NCBI GenBank assembly: GCA_013298335.1
Contig: JAAFHI010000193.1
Span: forward strand, 1-6,662
DNA length: 6,662 nucleotides
DNA from: Actinomycetota bacterium
GTDB taxonomy: Bacteria; Acidobacteriota; Blastocatellia; Chloracidobacteriales; Chloracidobacteriaceae
Direction of reading: 5' to 3'
In this document: positions 1-5,564 of the stretch, one piece after another
How positions within the stretch are numbered: position 1 is the stretch's first letter
Layout of the letters: the number at the start of each line of letters is the position of its first letter
The notes under the pieces: model-generated
Told to the model about the DNA's origin: nothing
Database searches by the model: none
What the model saw: only the letters and a program-made list of their open reading frames with translations
Position numbers and translations under genes: made by a program

Positions 1-798
1 TTCGGCATCGCCGCGCTCGTGCTGGCGGCGGTCTGGGGACGCAAGCTGGGCGGAATGTCGCGCCGGACGTTTCTCCACGGCATCACGCTCGGCGTATTCA
101 TCGGTGGCGGGTATCTCTTTCAGGCGCTTGGACTTGCCGGGGGGAGTCCGTCGAAGGCGGCGTTCATCACCGGGCTGGCTGTGCTGTTCGTCCCGCTGTT
201 TGGGACGACGCTCGGGATGACCCGGCTGACGCGCGGCAATCTGGCCGGGCTGGCGGTGGCGTTCGTCGGATTTCTGCTTTTGTGCTGGCCGGGCGAGGGC
301 GTGGCGTTCCGGCGGGGCGATCTGGCGACCTTTGCCTGTACGATTCTGTTCGCCTTCCACATCCTTTTCACCGAACGGTTCGCCGGAAAATCCGACCCGA
401 ACGCGCTCAACATTCTTCAACTCGGTTTTACGGCGGTGGTGCTCGCCGCCGGATCGGGAGTGTTCGCGCTGCTCCACGCGCGGGGCGTCCCGCTGCCGGG
501 GCCGCTCGCGCTGGAGACGCGGCCTTTTGCACCGACGCTGAAACAGGGACTGCAACTCGCCTATCTGGTGACGTTTGCGACGATTGTCTGCTACCAGATT
601 CAGACGCGGGCGCAGCGCCACGTCTCGGCGACCCAGACGGCGCTCGTGCTGACGCTCGAACCGGTGTTCGCCTCGCTCATCGCCTACGGTTTCGGCATCG
701 AGAAACTCGGCCTCCGGGAACTCGTCGGCGGGGCGCTGACGATCGTCGGCGTGCTCGTGTCGGAGTTGTACCCGAAGGAACCGGGGGATGGGGAATAG
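1..798 (+). CDS. EamA/DMT-family permease, 5'-truncated by the window edge
   Basis: Inner-membrane permease of the drug/metabolite transporter superfamily; family members export or import amino acids, sugars or other small metabolites, and the substrate cannot be told here. The reading frame is open from base 1 (FGIAALVLAAVW), so the GTG at 19 is internal and the real start is upstream. The visible 265 residues hold about nine hydrophobic segments, near residues 1-12, 24-46, 52-72, 80-100, 106-128, 135-160, 183-205, 211-232 and 236-258. The usual family count is ten, so about one helix is missing at the N-terminus. The stretch TLEPVFASLIAY near residue 220 is typical of the second EamA repeat, where a Glu-Pro precedes a late helix. 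The C-terminal tail PKEPGDGE and the TAG stop lie inside a 7-nt repeat tract, so the last residues are probably not conserved. It converges on the minus-strand operon and is probably functionally unrelated to it. Confidence 0.88.
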   Translation, partial: FGIAALVLAAVWGRKLGGMSRRTFLHGITLGVFIGGGYLFQALGLAGGSPSKAAFITGLAVLFVPLFGTTLGMTRLTRGNLAGLAVAFVGFLLLCWPGEGVAFRRGDLATFACTILFAFHILFTERFAGKSDPNALNILQLGFTAVVLAAGSGVFALLHARGVPLPGPLALETRPFAPTLKQGLQLAYLVTFATIVCYQIQTRAQRHVSATQTALVLTLEPVFASLIAYGFGIEKLGLRELVGGALTIVGVLVSELYPKEPGDGE

Positions 799-931
799 GG
801 GAGGGGTGTTGGGTATTGGGGGCTGGGTATTGGGTATTGGGTATTGGGTATTGGAAAATGGACAATTCCAACCCAGCCCCCAGCCCCCAGCCCCCAGCCC
901 CCAGCCCCCAGCCCCCAGCCCCCAATACCCA
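784..931. repeat. Palindromic heptad-repeat tract at a convergent gene junction
   Basis: Period-7 units run without a break from 784: GGGGATG, GGGAATA, GGGGAGG, GGTGTTG, GGTATTG, GGGGCTG, then four GGTATTG (826-853). A short hairpin follows, with arms TTGGAA (851-856) and TTCCAA (866-871). After it come seven copies of CCCAGCC (872-920) and then CCCAATACCCA (921-931). The outer ends form a perfect 18-bp inverted repeat: TGGGTATTGGGGGCTGGG at 810-827 against 914-931. The inner units of the two arms differ, TTGGGTA on the left and CCCAGCC on the right, so each arm seems to have expanded on its own. The tract fills the gap between the permease stop (796-798) and the operon's last stop (940-942). 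It could fold in both convergent transcripts and act as a two-way terminator, although no U-tract follows; that role is inference. Confidence 0.85.
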
Positions 932-939
932 TCTTCACG

Positions 940-1395
940 CTATCCGCAGGGCGTCTGATTCGGGTGAATGGTGCCGGTGAGGTCTTTTGCGCGGTGGACC
1001 CGGTCGCCGAGGTCGGCTTCGATCAGGCCGATGACGAATTTCGCCGCGTCGTGGCGGGTAATCTGGACGGTCGCGTTTTGAATCGGTTTCCAGACGCGCG
1101 GACCGCTCCAGTACTGCGCGGAAAACAGCGGAAATTCCGTCGCGCCGACCTGGTAGGCGTTTCCGGTGATGGAATTGAGGTGTCCGCGCATTCTCAATTC
1201 AAGATAGGGAAAGGAAAACCGGCCACCAGTGATCGGTTTTTCGGTAAAGGTCAGGTAGAGCATCGGCCCGTCGTCCGGCCCGCAGCCGTCGGTCGCGTAG
1301 GCGTAGGGCAGCGGCCAATCCTCGCCCCCGAAGGTGGCGGCGGCGGGAAGAACCAGTAAGGGCAGCGCGATCAGGAAATTCCGGCGGTTCATCAT
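940..1395 (-). CDS. Small secreted protein of unknown function
   Basis: I do not recognise a family for this 151-residue protein. It opens with MMNRRNFLIALPLLVLPAAA, a clear export signal. The RRNFL stretch resembles a twin-arginine motif, so either Tat or Sec export is possible, with cleavage likely near residue 20. The mature part is rich in aromatic residues and predicted strand, with two cysteines (38 and 150) that could form a disulfide. Motifs such as DDGPMLYLTF, YWSGPRVWKPIQN and VIGLIEADLG suggest a small beta-rich domain. Its first ATG overlaps the stop of the upstream ankyrin gene as ATGA (1392-1395), and a second ATG follows directly at 1390-1392. The purine-rich GGTGGAAAG just upstream is better spaced for the second ATG, so the protein may begin one residue later. 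The overlap implies translational coupling as last gene of the operon. Confidence 0.8.
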   Translation of the reverse strand: MMNRRNFLIALPLLVLPAAATFGGEDWPLPYAYATDGCGPDDGPMLYLTFTEKPITGGRFSFPYLELRMRGHLNSITGNAYQVGATEFPLFSAQYWSGPRVWKPIQNATVQITRHDAAKFVIGLIEADLGDRVHRAKDLTGTIHPNQTPCG

Positions 1396-2681
1396 CTTTC
1401 CACCGCCCCGGCGTTTTTCAGCACCGCGATGACGCGATTGATGGCGTCATTGGGATACTGGCTGGCCCCCGCCAGCGCGTAGTCGAGCGCCGATTGGCCC
1501 TTTGCGTCGCGGGCGTTGATGTCGGCCCCGGCGTTGACCAGCAGATTGACCACTTCCAGTTTCCCATCGAACGCCGCGAGCATCAGCGCGGTGCGTCCGT
1601 TATCGTCCGCCGCGTTGGGGTTCGCGCCCGCGTTGAGGAGGACATTGACCAGCGCGGCATCGTACAGCGCGGCATACATCAGCGGCGTCACGCCGAACTG
1701 ATTTGCCGTGTTGATCTCCGCGCCTGCATTTATCAGTAATGTGACCGTGCCCTCGTCGGTCCGGCCAATTGCAATCAACAGCGGCGTGTCGCCGAAGCGG
1801 TTTCGAACGTTCAGGTTCGGCCTGGCTTTCAGGCGTTTCCGGATGTCCTTCTCGTTATTGGTTTTAAGGATTTCAAAAAATTCCCTGCCGGGGAAATCGT
1901 CGAAATCGGTATCCGGATTGGCTTCCACGAACGCGGCTTTCTGCGCCGCCCGCTGGTCCTGATGAGCGAGCCATCCGTGGGTCGGTGAAATCACGATGAC
2001 GTCGCCCAGCATGACGCCCTCCTGAAGAAGGCACTTGACGGTGGTCGGGTCACCGGCGCCGACTTCATACAATTCCGATGGCCACTCAGCCTGAAATCCC
2101 GGGGAACTGACCTGCTCGACTTTGTAGAACCCGTTCTCCAGACCTCGAAACGCGGCTTCGCCGTCCTGACCTGTTTCAAGCGTGGCGGTTCGACCGGTCA
2201 CCGGATGGCGGACCGTCACCTTGGCGCCTTCGATCGCCGCGCCGGTTTGATCGATGACCGTGACGACAAGCGTGCCGGGACCGGTCGGAAGAAGCCGCGT
2301 TCGCTCGTCTTTTTGAATTTCCGTGGTTGCGGGGTGGGTGGTTGCCGGTGTCGCGACCACGCCCATCGTCAGCGCGGCGGCAAGTACGCCCGCGGCCAGG
2401 CGCGGGTTCGGCAACCGGAGGCCGCCGGTCGTCGGCTCCGGGTCGTGAACCTTCGGCGAGCCGTCGGGATTCGGAATGTAGCGTACGCACAATCGCCCTT
2501 CCGACTGCTCGACCAGTTCGAGCGCAGCATCCGGCGTCATTTCGGAAAGGTCGTGGACGTATTTCGCGCAGTGGTCGCAGAACCGCACCCGGTCGTTGCC
2601 CTGCATCGTGTCCCAGTCCTGCTCACAGGGCGATTTTACCCGGATGCGGGGCAGTACCGATGGAAGTTCAAGTTTCGACAT
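1392..2681 (-). CDS. Ankyrin-repeat membrane protein with four-cysteine N-terminal module and carboxypeptidase-regulatory-like domain (paralog 3)
   Basis: Third and longest (429 residues) of three tandem paralogs. Residues 1-80 form a conserved module with Cys19, Cys35-x-x-Cys38 and Cys65, plus the signature VHDLSEMTPDAALEL; four cysteines so spaced suggest a bound metal, which is inference. A hydrophobic stretch at about 94-112 is the only membrane segment. Residues 136-225 look like a carboxypeptidase-regulatory-like beta-sandwich (VTVIDQTGAAIEGAKVTV, then GLENGFYKVE), which the two paralogs lack. A linker with W237, H240 and DDFPGREFFE precedes about five ankyrin units from residue 267, with TPLLIAI, TPLMYAAL and TALMLAAF helix starts. 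Ankyrin repeats bind other proteins. The ATG at 2681 matches the MSKLE start of paralog 1, with a G-rich site AAGGGGG (2689-2695) upstream. Only 12 nt separate it from the gene before it. The protein's partner and role are unknown. Confidence 0.87.
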   Translation of the reverse strand: MSKLELPSVLPRIRVKSPCEQDWDTMQGNDRVRFCDHCAKYVHDLSEMTPDAALELVEQSEGRLCVRYIPNPDGSPKVHDPEPTTGGLRLPNPRLAAGVLAAALTMGVVATPATTHPATTEIQKDERTRLLPTGPGTLVVTVIDQTGAAIEGAKVTVRHPVTGRTATLETGQDGEAAFRGLENGFYKVEQVSSPGFQAEWPSELYEVGAGDPTTVKCLLQEGVMLGDVIVISPTHGWLAHQDQRAAQKAAFVEANPDTDFDDFPGREFFEILKTNNEKDIRKRLKARPNLNVRNRFGDTPLLIAIGRTDEGTVTLLINAGAEINTANQFGVTPLMYAALYDAALVNVLLNAGANPNAADDNGRTALMLAAFDGKLEVVNLLVNAGADINARDAKGQSALDYALAGASQYPNDAINRVIAVLKNAGAVER

Positions 2682-2693
2682 GACGGTGCCCCC

Positions 2694-3758
2694 TTACTCC
2701 TGCGCGCCGGTCTTTTTCAGCAGTTTCATGATCCGTTTGAAGGTGTCGGAGGCGTCCGACTCGGGGCCACCGGCGGCGATGGCGTAGCCGAGCACCGACT
2801 GACCTTTCGCGTCGCGAGCGTTCGTGTTTGCCCCGGCGCGGACGAGCAGCCGCACCACATCCAGATTTCCTTCAAAAACCGCCAGCATCAGGGGTGTCCG
2901 CCCGTTGTCGTCCGCCGCGTTGGGGTTCGCGTCCGCGTCGAGGAGCGCATTGACCGTCGCGGCGTCGCGCAGCGCGGCATACATCAGCGGGGTCACGCCG
3001 AATTTGTTGGCGGCGTTGGGATCGGCACCCGCTTCGAGCAGCAGATCGACAAACTCGGCGCTTTTTGCACTGCGTTCCTCGGCGGCGATCATCAGCGGCG
3101 TATCGCCGAAGCGGTTCGAAATATTGGGGGAATATCCCGCCTGAAGCAGTTCGCGGACCTTGTCGAGTTCCGAATCCTCGACCGCTTCGAAAAATTCCCG
3201 ACCGAAAAATTCATCGAAGTCGCCGTCGGGCTGGTCCGTTTCGAAGGCGGCGCGGAGTTCGTTTCGCTGGCTGTCGTGCGACACCCATTTCCGGGTCGTC
3301 GGAATGCAGATGACACGCCCCTGAAGTTTTCGGGGCGGAAGAACGTTGCCCTCCTGCGCGTCGGCATCCGGCGTCGGCTGTTCGGTCCGGGCGACGGCGG
3401 CGGACGGCGCGGCGTCGGCGCGGTTGGTCGTCCCCGCGCCCATCGTCAGCGCGGCGGCGAGCACGCCCGCGGCGAAGTGCAGGTTGGGCCACCGGAAACC
3501 GCCGGTCAGCGGTTCGGGGTCGGCAATCCGGGGCGATCCGTCGGGGTTCGACTCATATCGCACGCAGAGCTGGCCTTCCGACTTCGCGACCAGTTCGAGC
3601 GCCGCTTCCGGCGTCATTTCCGAAAGATCGTGGACGTGCTTTGCGCAGTGGTCGCAAAACCGGACCTGATCGTTGCCCTGCATCGTGTCCCAGCCCTGAT
3701 TGCAGGGCGAGGCCACCCGAACCCGCGATAAAACTGATGGAATTTCGAATCTCGACAT
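2694..3758 (-). CDS. Ankyrin-repeat membrane protein with four-cysteine N-terminal module (paralog 2)
   Basis: Second tandem paralog, 354 residues from the chosen start. The N-terminal module keeps Cys19, Cys35-x-x-Cys38 and Cys65 and the stretch VHDLSEMTPEAALEL. A hydrophobic segment covers about 94-110, followed by ADAA (114-117), which could be a signal-peptidase-like site. A Pro/Thr/Asp-rich linker runs to about 140. Then comes the family linker motif with W158, H161 and FDEFFGREFFE, and about five ankyrin units from residue 188 to the end (TPLMIAA, TPLMYAAL, TPLMLAVF, then GQSVLGYAIA). An in-frame ATG exists upstream at 3806, but I chose 3758: it gives MSRFEIPSVL, matching the MSKLEIPSVL starts of its neighbours, and AAGGA (3767-3771) lies 8 nt upstream. 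The 186-nt gap before it holds a palindromic element, unlike the 12-nt gaps elsewhere in the operon. Confidence 0.87.
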   Translation of the reverse strand: MSRFEIPSVLSRVRVASPCNQGWDTMQGNDQVRFCDHCAKHVHDLSEMTPEAALELVAKSEGQLCVRYESNPDGSPRIADPEPLTGGFRWPNLHFAAGVLAAALTMGAGTTNRADAAPSAAVARTEQPTPDADAQEGNVLPPRKLQGRVICIPTTRKWVSHDSQRNELRAAFETDQPDGDFDEFFGREFFEAVEDSELDKVRELLQAGYSPNISNRFGDTPLMIAAEERSAKSAEFVDLLLEAGADPNAANKFGVTPLMYAALRDAATVNALLDADANPNAADDNGRTPLMLAVFEGNLDVVRLLVRAGANTNARDAKGQSVLGYAIAAGGPESDASDTFKRIMKLLKKTGAQE

Positions 3759-3766
3759 GATGGTCA

Positions 3767-3771
3767 TCCTT
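3767..3771 (-). promoter_or_regulatory. Ribosome-binding site of ankyrin paralog 2
   Basis: AAGGA on the minus strand, 8 nt from the ATG at 3758. It supports that start over the in-frame ATGs at 3767 and 3806, as does the match of MSRFEIPSVL to the paralogs' N-termini. Confidence 0.7.
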
Positions 3772-3791
3772 TGAACTTGTTCGGTCGCCGG

Positions 3792-3922
3792 TCGCCCTGC
3801 CCTCAAGGACAGGGCTATTGAATTTCAAGCCCCGTGAACGGGTCTAAAACAATGAATAAAAAATGTTTCGCCTCGTTTACGAGGCTTGCTTTTGAACAGC
3901 CCTGTCCTTGAGGGCAGGGCGA
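3792..3922. mobile_element. MITE-like palindromic element with 25-bp perfect inverted ends
   Basis: The ends 3792-3816 and 3898-3922 are perfect 25-bp inverted repeats; each includes CCTCAAGGACAGGG or its complement. Inside, the arms stay imperfectly complementary almost to the centre: both carry a CAAGCC(C/T)CGT(G/A)AACG core in opposite orientation, and AAACA (3847-3851) faces TGTTT (3864-3868). Each core can also fold alone: GCCCCG-TGAA-CGGGTC (3829-3844, one mismatch) and GCCTCG-TTTA-CGAGGC (3870-3885). The interior is much more AT-rich than the genes around it. Just outside, CGCCGG (3786-3791) and CCGGCG (3925-3930) extend the symmetry after a 2-nt bulge. There is no transposase, so it would be a non-autonomous element if mobile. 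It could also serve as a terminator, attenuator or RNA-processing site within the operon. I see no clean target-site duplication touching the ends. Confidence 0.72.
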
Positions 3923-3944
3923 GACCGGCGGCGTGCATCCTTTT

Positions 3945-5012
3945 TTATTCGCGCGCCCCGGCTTTTTTGAGCAGTTTCACGACCCGTTTGTGCGTGTCGG
4001 AATTGTCGCCGTCGGCGAGCGCGTAACCGAGTACCGACTGGCCCTTCGCATCGCGGGCGTTGACGTCGGCCCCGGCCCGGACGAGCAGCCGCACGGTGTC
4101 CACATCCCCGTTGAACGCCGCGAGCATGAGCGTCGTGCGTCCGTTGTCATCGGCGGCATTGACGTTTGCGCCCGCGTCGATGAGGGCGTTCACCGCCGCC
4201 GGTTGCCGGATCATCGCCGTCATCAGCGGGGTCACGCCGAACCGGTTGGCCGCGTTGACGTCCGCGCCGACGTCAATCAGGAGTTCAAGTGACTCGGTGT
4301 GTTCGTCGTCTCCGGCTTCGATGAGGACCATCAGCGGCGTGTCGCCGTAGGGATTGCGGACGTTCGGGTCGGGCTTCTGCTCCAGCAGCGCGCGGAGGTC
4401 TTCCGGTCCGCCTTCCGCGATGACCTTGAAGAGTTCATTACCCGGAAGTTCATCCGGGTCGGCTTCCGGATTGCGTTCGCGCAGTACGGCCCGGATTTTT
4501 TCCCGCTCGGTGTCGTGCTTCACCCACACTTCGACCGGCGAGACAATCGAAATCAGGCCGTCCATCACCACGTCATCGGCGGCGGGATCGGTTTTCGGCG
4601 TCACGGTCTTGTCACCGGTCGGCTGCGGCTTTTTCTCTTCCGGACGGGTTTGGGTCACTTTTTCCGACGGGGCTTCCTGTGCCGAGGCGGTTCCGACGGC
4701 GAGTACCGCCGAGAGCAAACCCGCCGCCAGGCCAGAAAGTCTCGGCAGCCGCAGACCGGTTGCGACTTCCGGGTCGCGCAATCGGGGGGCACCGTTCGGC
4801 TGGGCGATAAAATGCGCGCACAGTCGGCCTTCCGACTGCTCGATCAGTTCAAGCGCGGCGGCGGGCGTCATTTCTGAGAGATTGTTGACGTGCTTCGCGC
4901 AGTGGTCGCAGAACCGCACCCGGTCGTTGCCCTGCATCGTGTCCCAGCCCTGATCGCAGGGCGACTTCACCCGAATGCGCGATAAAACCGACGGAATTTC
5001 AAGTTTCGACAT
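3945..5012 (-). CDS. Ankyrin-repeat membrane protein with four-cysteine N-terminal module (paralog 1)
   Basis: First of the three paralogs in transcription order, 355 residues. The module at 1-80 has Cys19, Cys35-x-x-Cys38 and Cys65 and the signature NNLSEMTPAAALEL. Similar modules occur in envelope proteins of Acidobacteriota and Bacteroidota with no settled function, as far as I recall. The hydrophobic segment at 92-110 ends in TASAQE, an AxA-type site that could be cut by signal peptidase and release the C-terminal part; if it is not cut, the protein is a single-pass membrane protein. A Lys/Pro/Thr-rich linker (113-145) is followed by the family linker motif (SIVSPVEVWVKHD, then PDELPGNELFKVI) and about five ankyrin units from 194 to 355. 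The ATG at 5012 has AGGAG 9 nt upstream, overlapping the preceding gene's TAG. That suggests coupled translation with the thioredoxin-like gene pair. Confidence 0.88.
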   Translation of the reverse strand: MSKLEIPSVLSRIRVKSPCDQGWDTMQGNDRVRFCDHCAKHVNNLSEMTPAAALELIEQSEGRLCAHFIAQPNGAPRLRDPEVATGLRLPRLSGLAAGLLSAVLAVGTASAQEAPSEKVTQTRPEEKKPQPTGDKTVTPKTDPAADDVVMDGLISIVSPVEVWVKHDTEREKIRAVLRERNPEADPDELPGNELFKVIAEGGPEDLRALLEQKPDPNVRNPYGDTPLMVLIEAGDDEHTESLELLIDVGADVNAANRFGVTPLMTAMIRQPAAVNALIDAGANVNAADDNGRTTLMLAAFNGDVDTVRLLVRAGADVNARDAKGQSVLGYALADGDNSDTHKRVVKLLKKAGARE

Positions 5013-5021
5013 GGTTTTTGG

Positions 5022-5026
5022 CTCCT
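5022..5026 (-). promoter_or_regulatory. Ribosome-binding site overlapping the upstream stop codon
   Basis: On the minus strand TAGGAG combines the TAG stop of the 5025-5495 gene with an AGGAG ribosome-binding site 9 nt before the ATG at 5012. This packing points to one transcript and coupled translation. Confidence 0.75.
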
Positions 5027-5495
5027 ACCGGCGGCGCGAACGCGGTTTGACCGACGTTTTGACGGCTTTCGTACCTGGTTGCGGCGTGACGACACCGTTT
5101 CCGTCGAGGCCGATGACGGCGTTCTTCGGGAGCAGACCGAGCCACGGGTCGGAACTCGGCGTCAGGAAGAGCGAGGCGTAGACCCATTCGTTCAACGTTT
5201 CGACCGGCGTCGCGGGCGCGGCTTTCAGGCGGGCCAGAATTTTCGTCCGAAAGAGAAATTCATTGCGGACCGTGTCCTCGGCAATCGCCCGGCGGAAATT
5301 CTCGACGCTGTCGCCGAACGCCGCCTCGGTCGGGCAGGCGGTCCCGGACTTGCAGCGCAGCAGGCGGCGGCTGGATTCGTCCACGACAACGTTCGGAAGG
5401 TAGTTTTCGGCGATTTTCGTCCACGCCGCCGCGTCGGTCCCGGCTTCGAGTTCCTCACGGGAGGTAATTAATTGGAGAATGCCGAATTCGACCAC
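5025..5495 (-). CDS. Probable C-terminal part of the thioredoxin-like protein, in a shifted frame
   Basis: This 156-residue product (from the GTG at 5495) has no signal peptide and no domain I can name. It has an alpha-helical look, with AAAWTKIAENYLPNVVVDESSR, RRAIAEDTVRNEFLF and ASLFLTPSSDPWLGLLP as its most distinctive stretches. I recall long planctomycete and acidobacterial thioredoxin-like proteins that carry a similar C-terminal region (an SRxL(I/L)R stretch, then AEDTVRNE and LFLTPxSDPWLGL) in the same chain, but this is from memory. The frame stays open upstream of the GTG to a TGA at 5562-5564, giving extra residues that end in GRARTKS and read naturally into VVEFGIL. The GTG has no convincing ribosome-binding site. 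All this favours a broken single gene over an independent one. If it is separate, the 28-nt overlap with the upstream gene would couple the two. Confidence 0.7.
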   Translation of the reverse strand: MVEFGILQLITSREELEAGTDAAAWTKIAENYLPNVVVDESSRRLLRCKSGTACPTEAAFGDSVENFRRAIAEDTVRNEFLFRTKILARLKAAPATPVETLNEWVYASLFLTPSSDPWLGLLPKNAVIGLDGNGVVTPQPGTKAVKTSVKPRSRRR

Positions 5496-5564
5496 GCTCT
5501 TGGTTCTGGCCCGTCCGCTGCTTTGATCGCAGTCGGTGGCGCGGCAACCCCGGCGGAAGCGTCA
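5468..5564 (-). other. Window in which the reading frame probably shifts
   Basis: Between the TGA of the downstream frame (5562-5564) and the TAA of the upstream frame (5468-5470) both frames are open. A -1 shift here joins the thioredoxin-like part to its probable C-terminal part. A run of four G on the minus strand (5548-5551) is a likely spot for a lost base. I see no in-frame X_XXY_YYZ slippery heptamer, so programmed frameshifting has no direct support. Confidence 0.55.

Larger units (their letters stand above)
3759..3944. other. Intergenic gap inside the operon, holding the palindromic element
   Basis: This 186-nt gap between two ankyrin paralogs contrasts with the 12-nt gaps at 2682-2693 and 5013-5024. 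Removing the 131-nt palindrome leaves about 55 nt. The 8-mer CATCCTTT occurs on both sides (3765-3772 and 3936-3943); on the minus strand it reads AAAGGATG, and the left copy contains the ribosome-binding site of paralog 2. I see no coding sequence or other RNA gene here. Confidence 0.7.

Noticed and set aside
684..938. Minus-strand open frames giving Gly/Trp/Ala-rich repeats.
   Set aside because: They are translations of the CCCAGCC heptads and of the antisense of the permease end, with no coding character.
2205..3731. A 508-residue open frame on the plus strand across two ankyrin genes.
   Set aside because: It is antisense to well-supported coding sequence, its product is Arg/Gly/Val-rich and repetitive as expected from GC-rich complement frames, and it has no recognisable domain.
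3759..3806. Longer N-terminus for paralog 2 from the ATG at 3806.
   Set aside because: The extension has no counterpart in the paralogs and reaches into the palindromic element; 3758 has a good ribosome-binding site.
3829..3885. Hairpin units resembling CRISPR repeats (CCCCGTGAACGGG).
   Set aside because: Only two inverted, diverged copies exist inside a palindrome, with no spacers and no cas genes.
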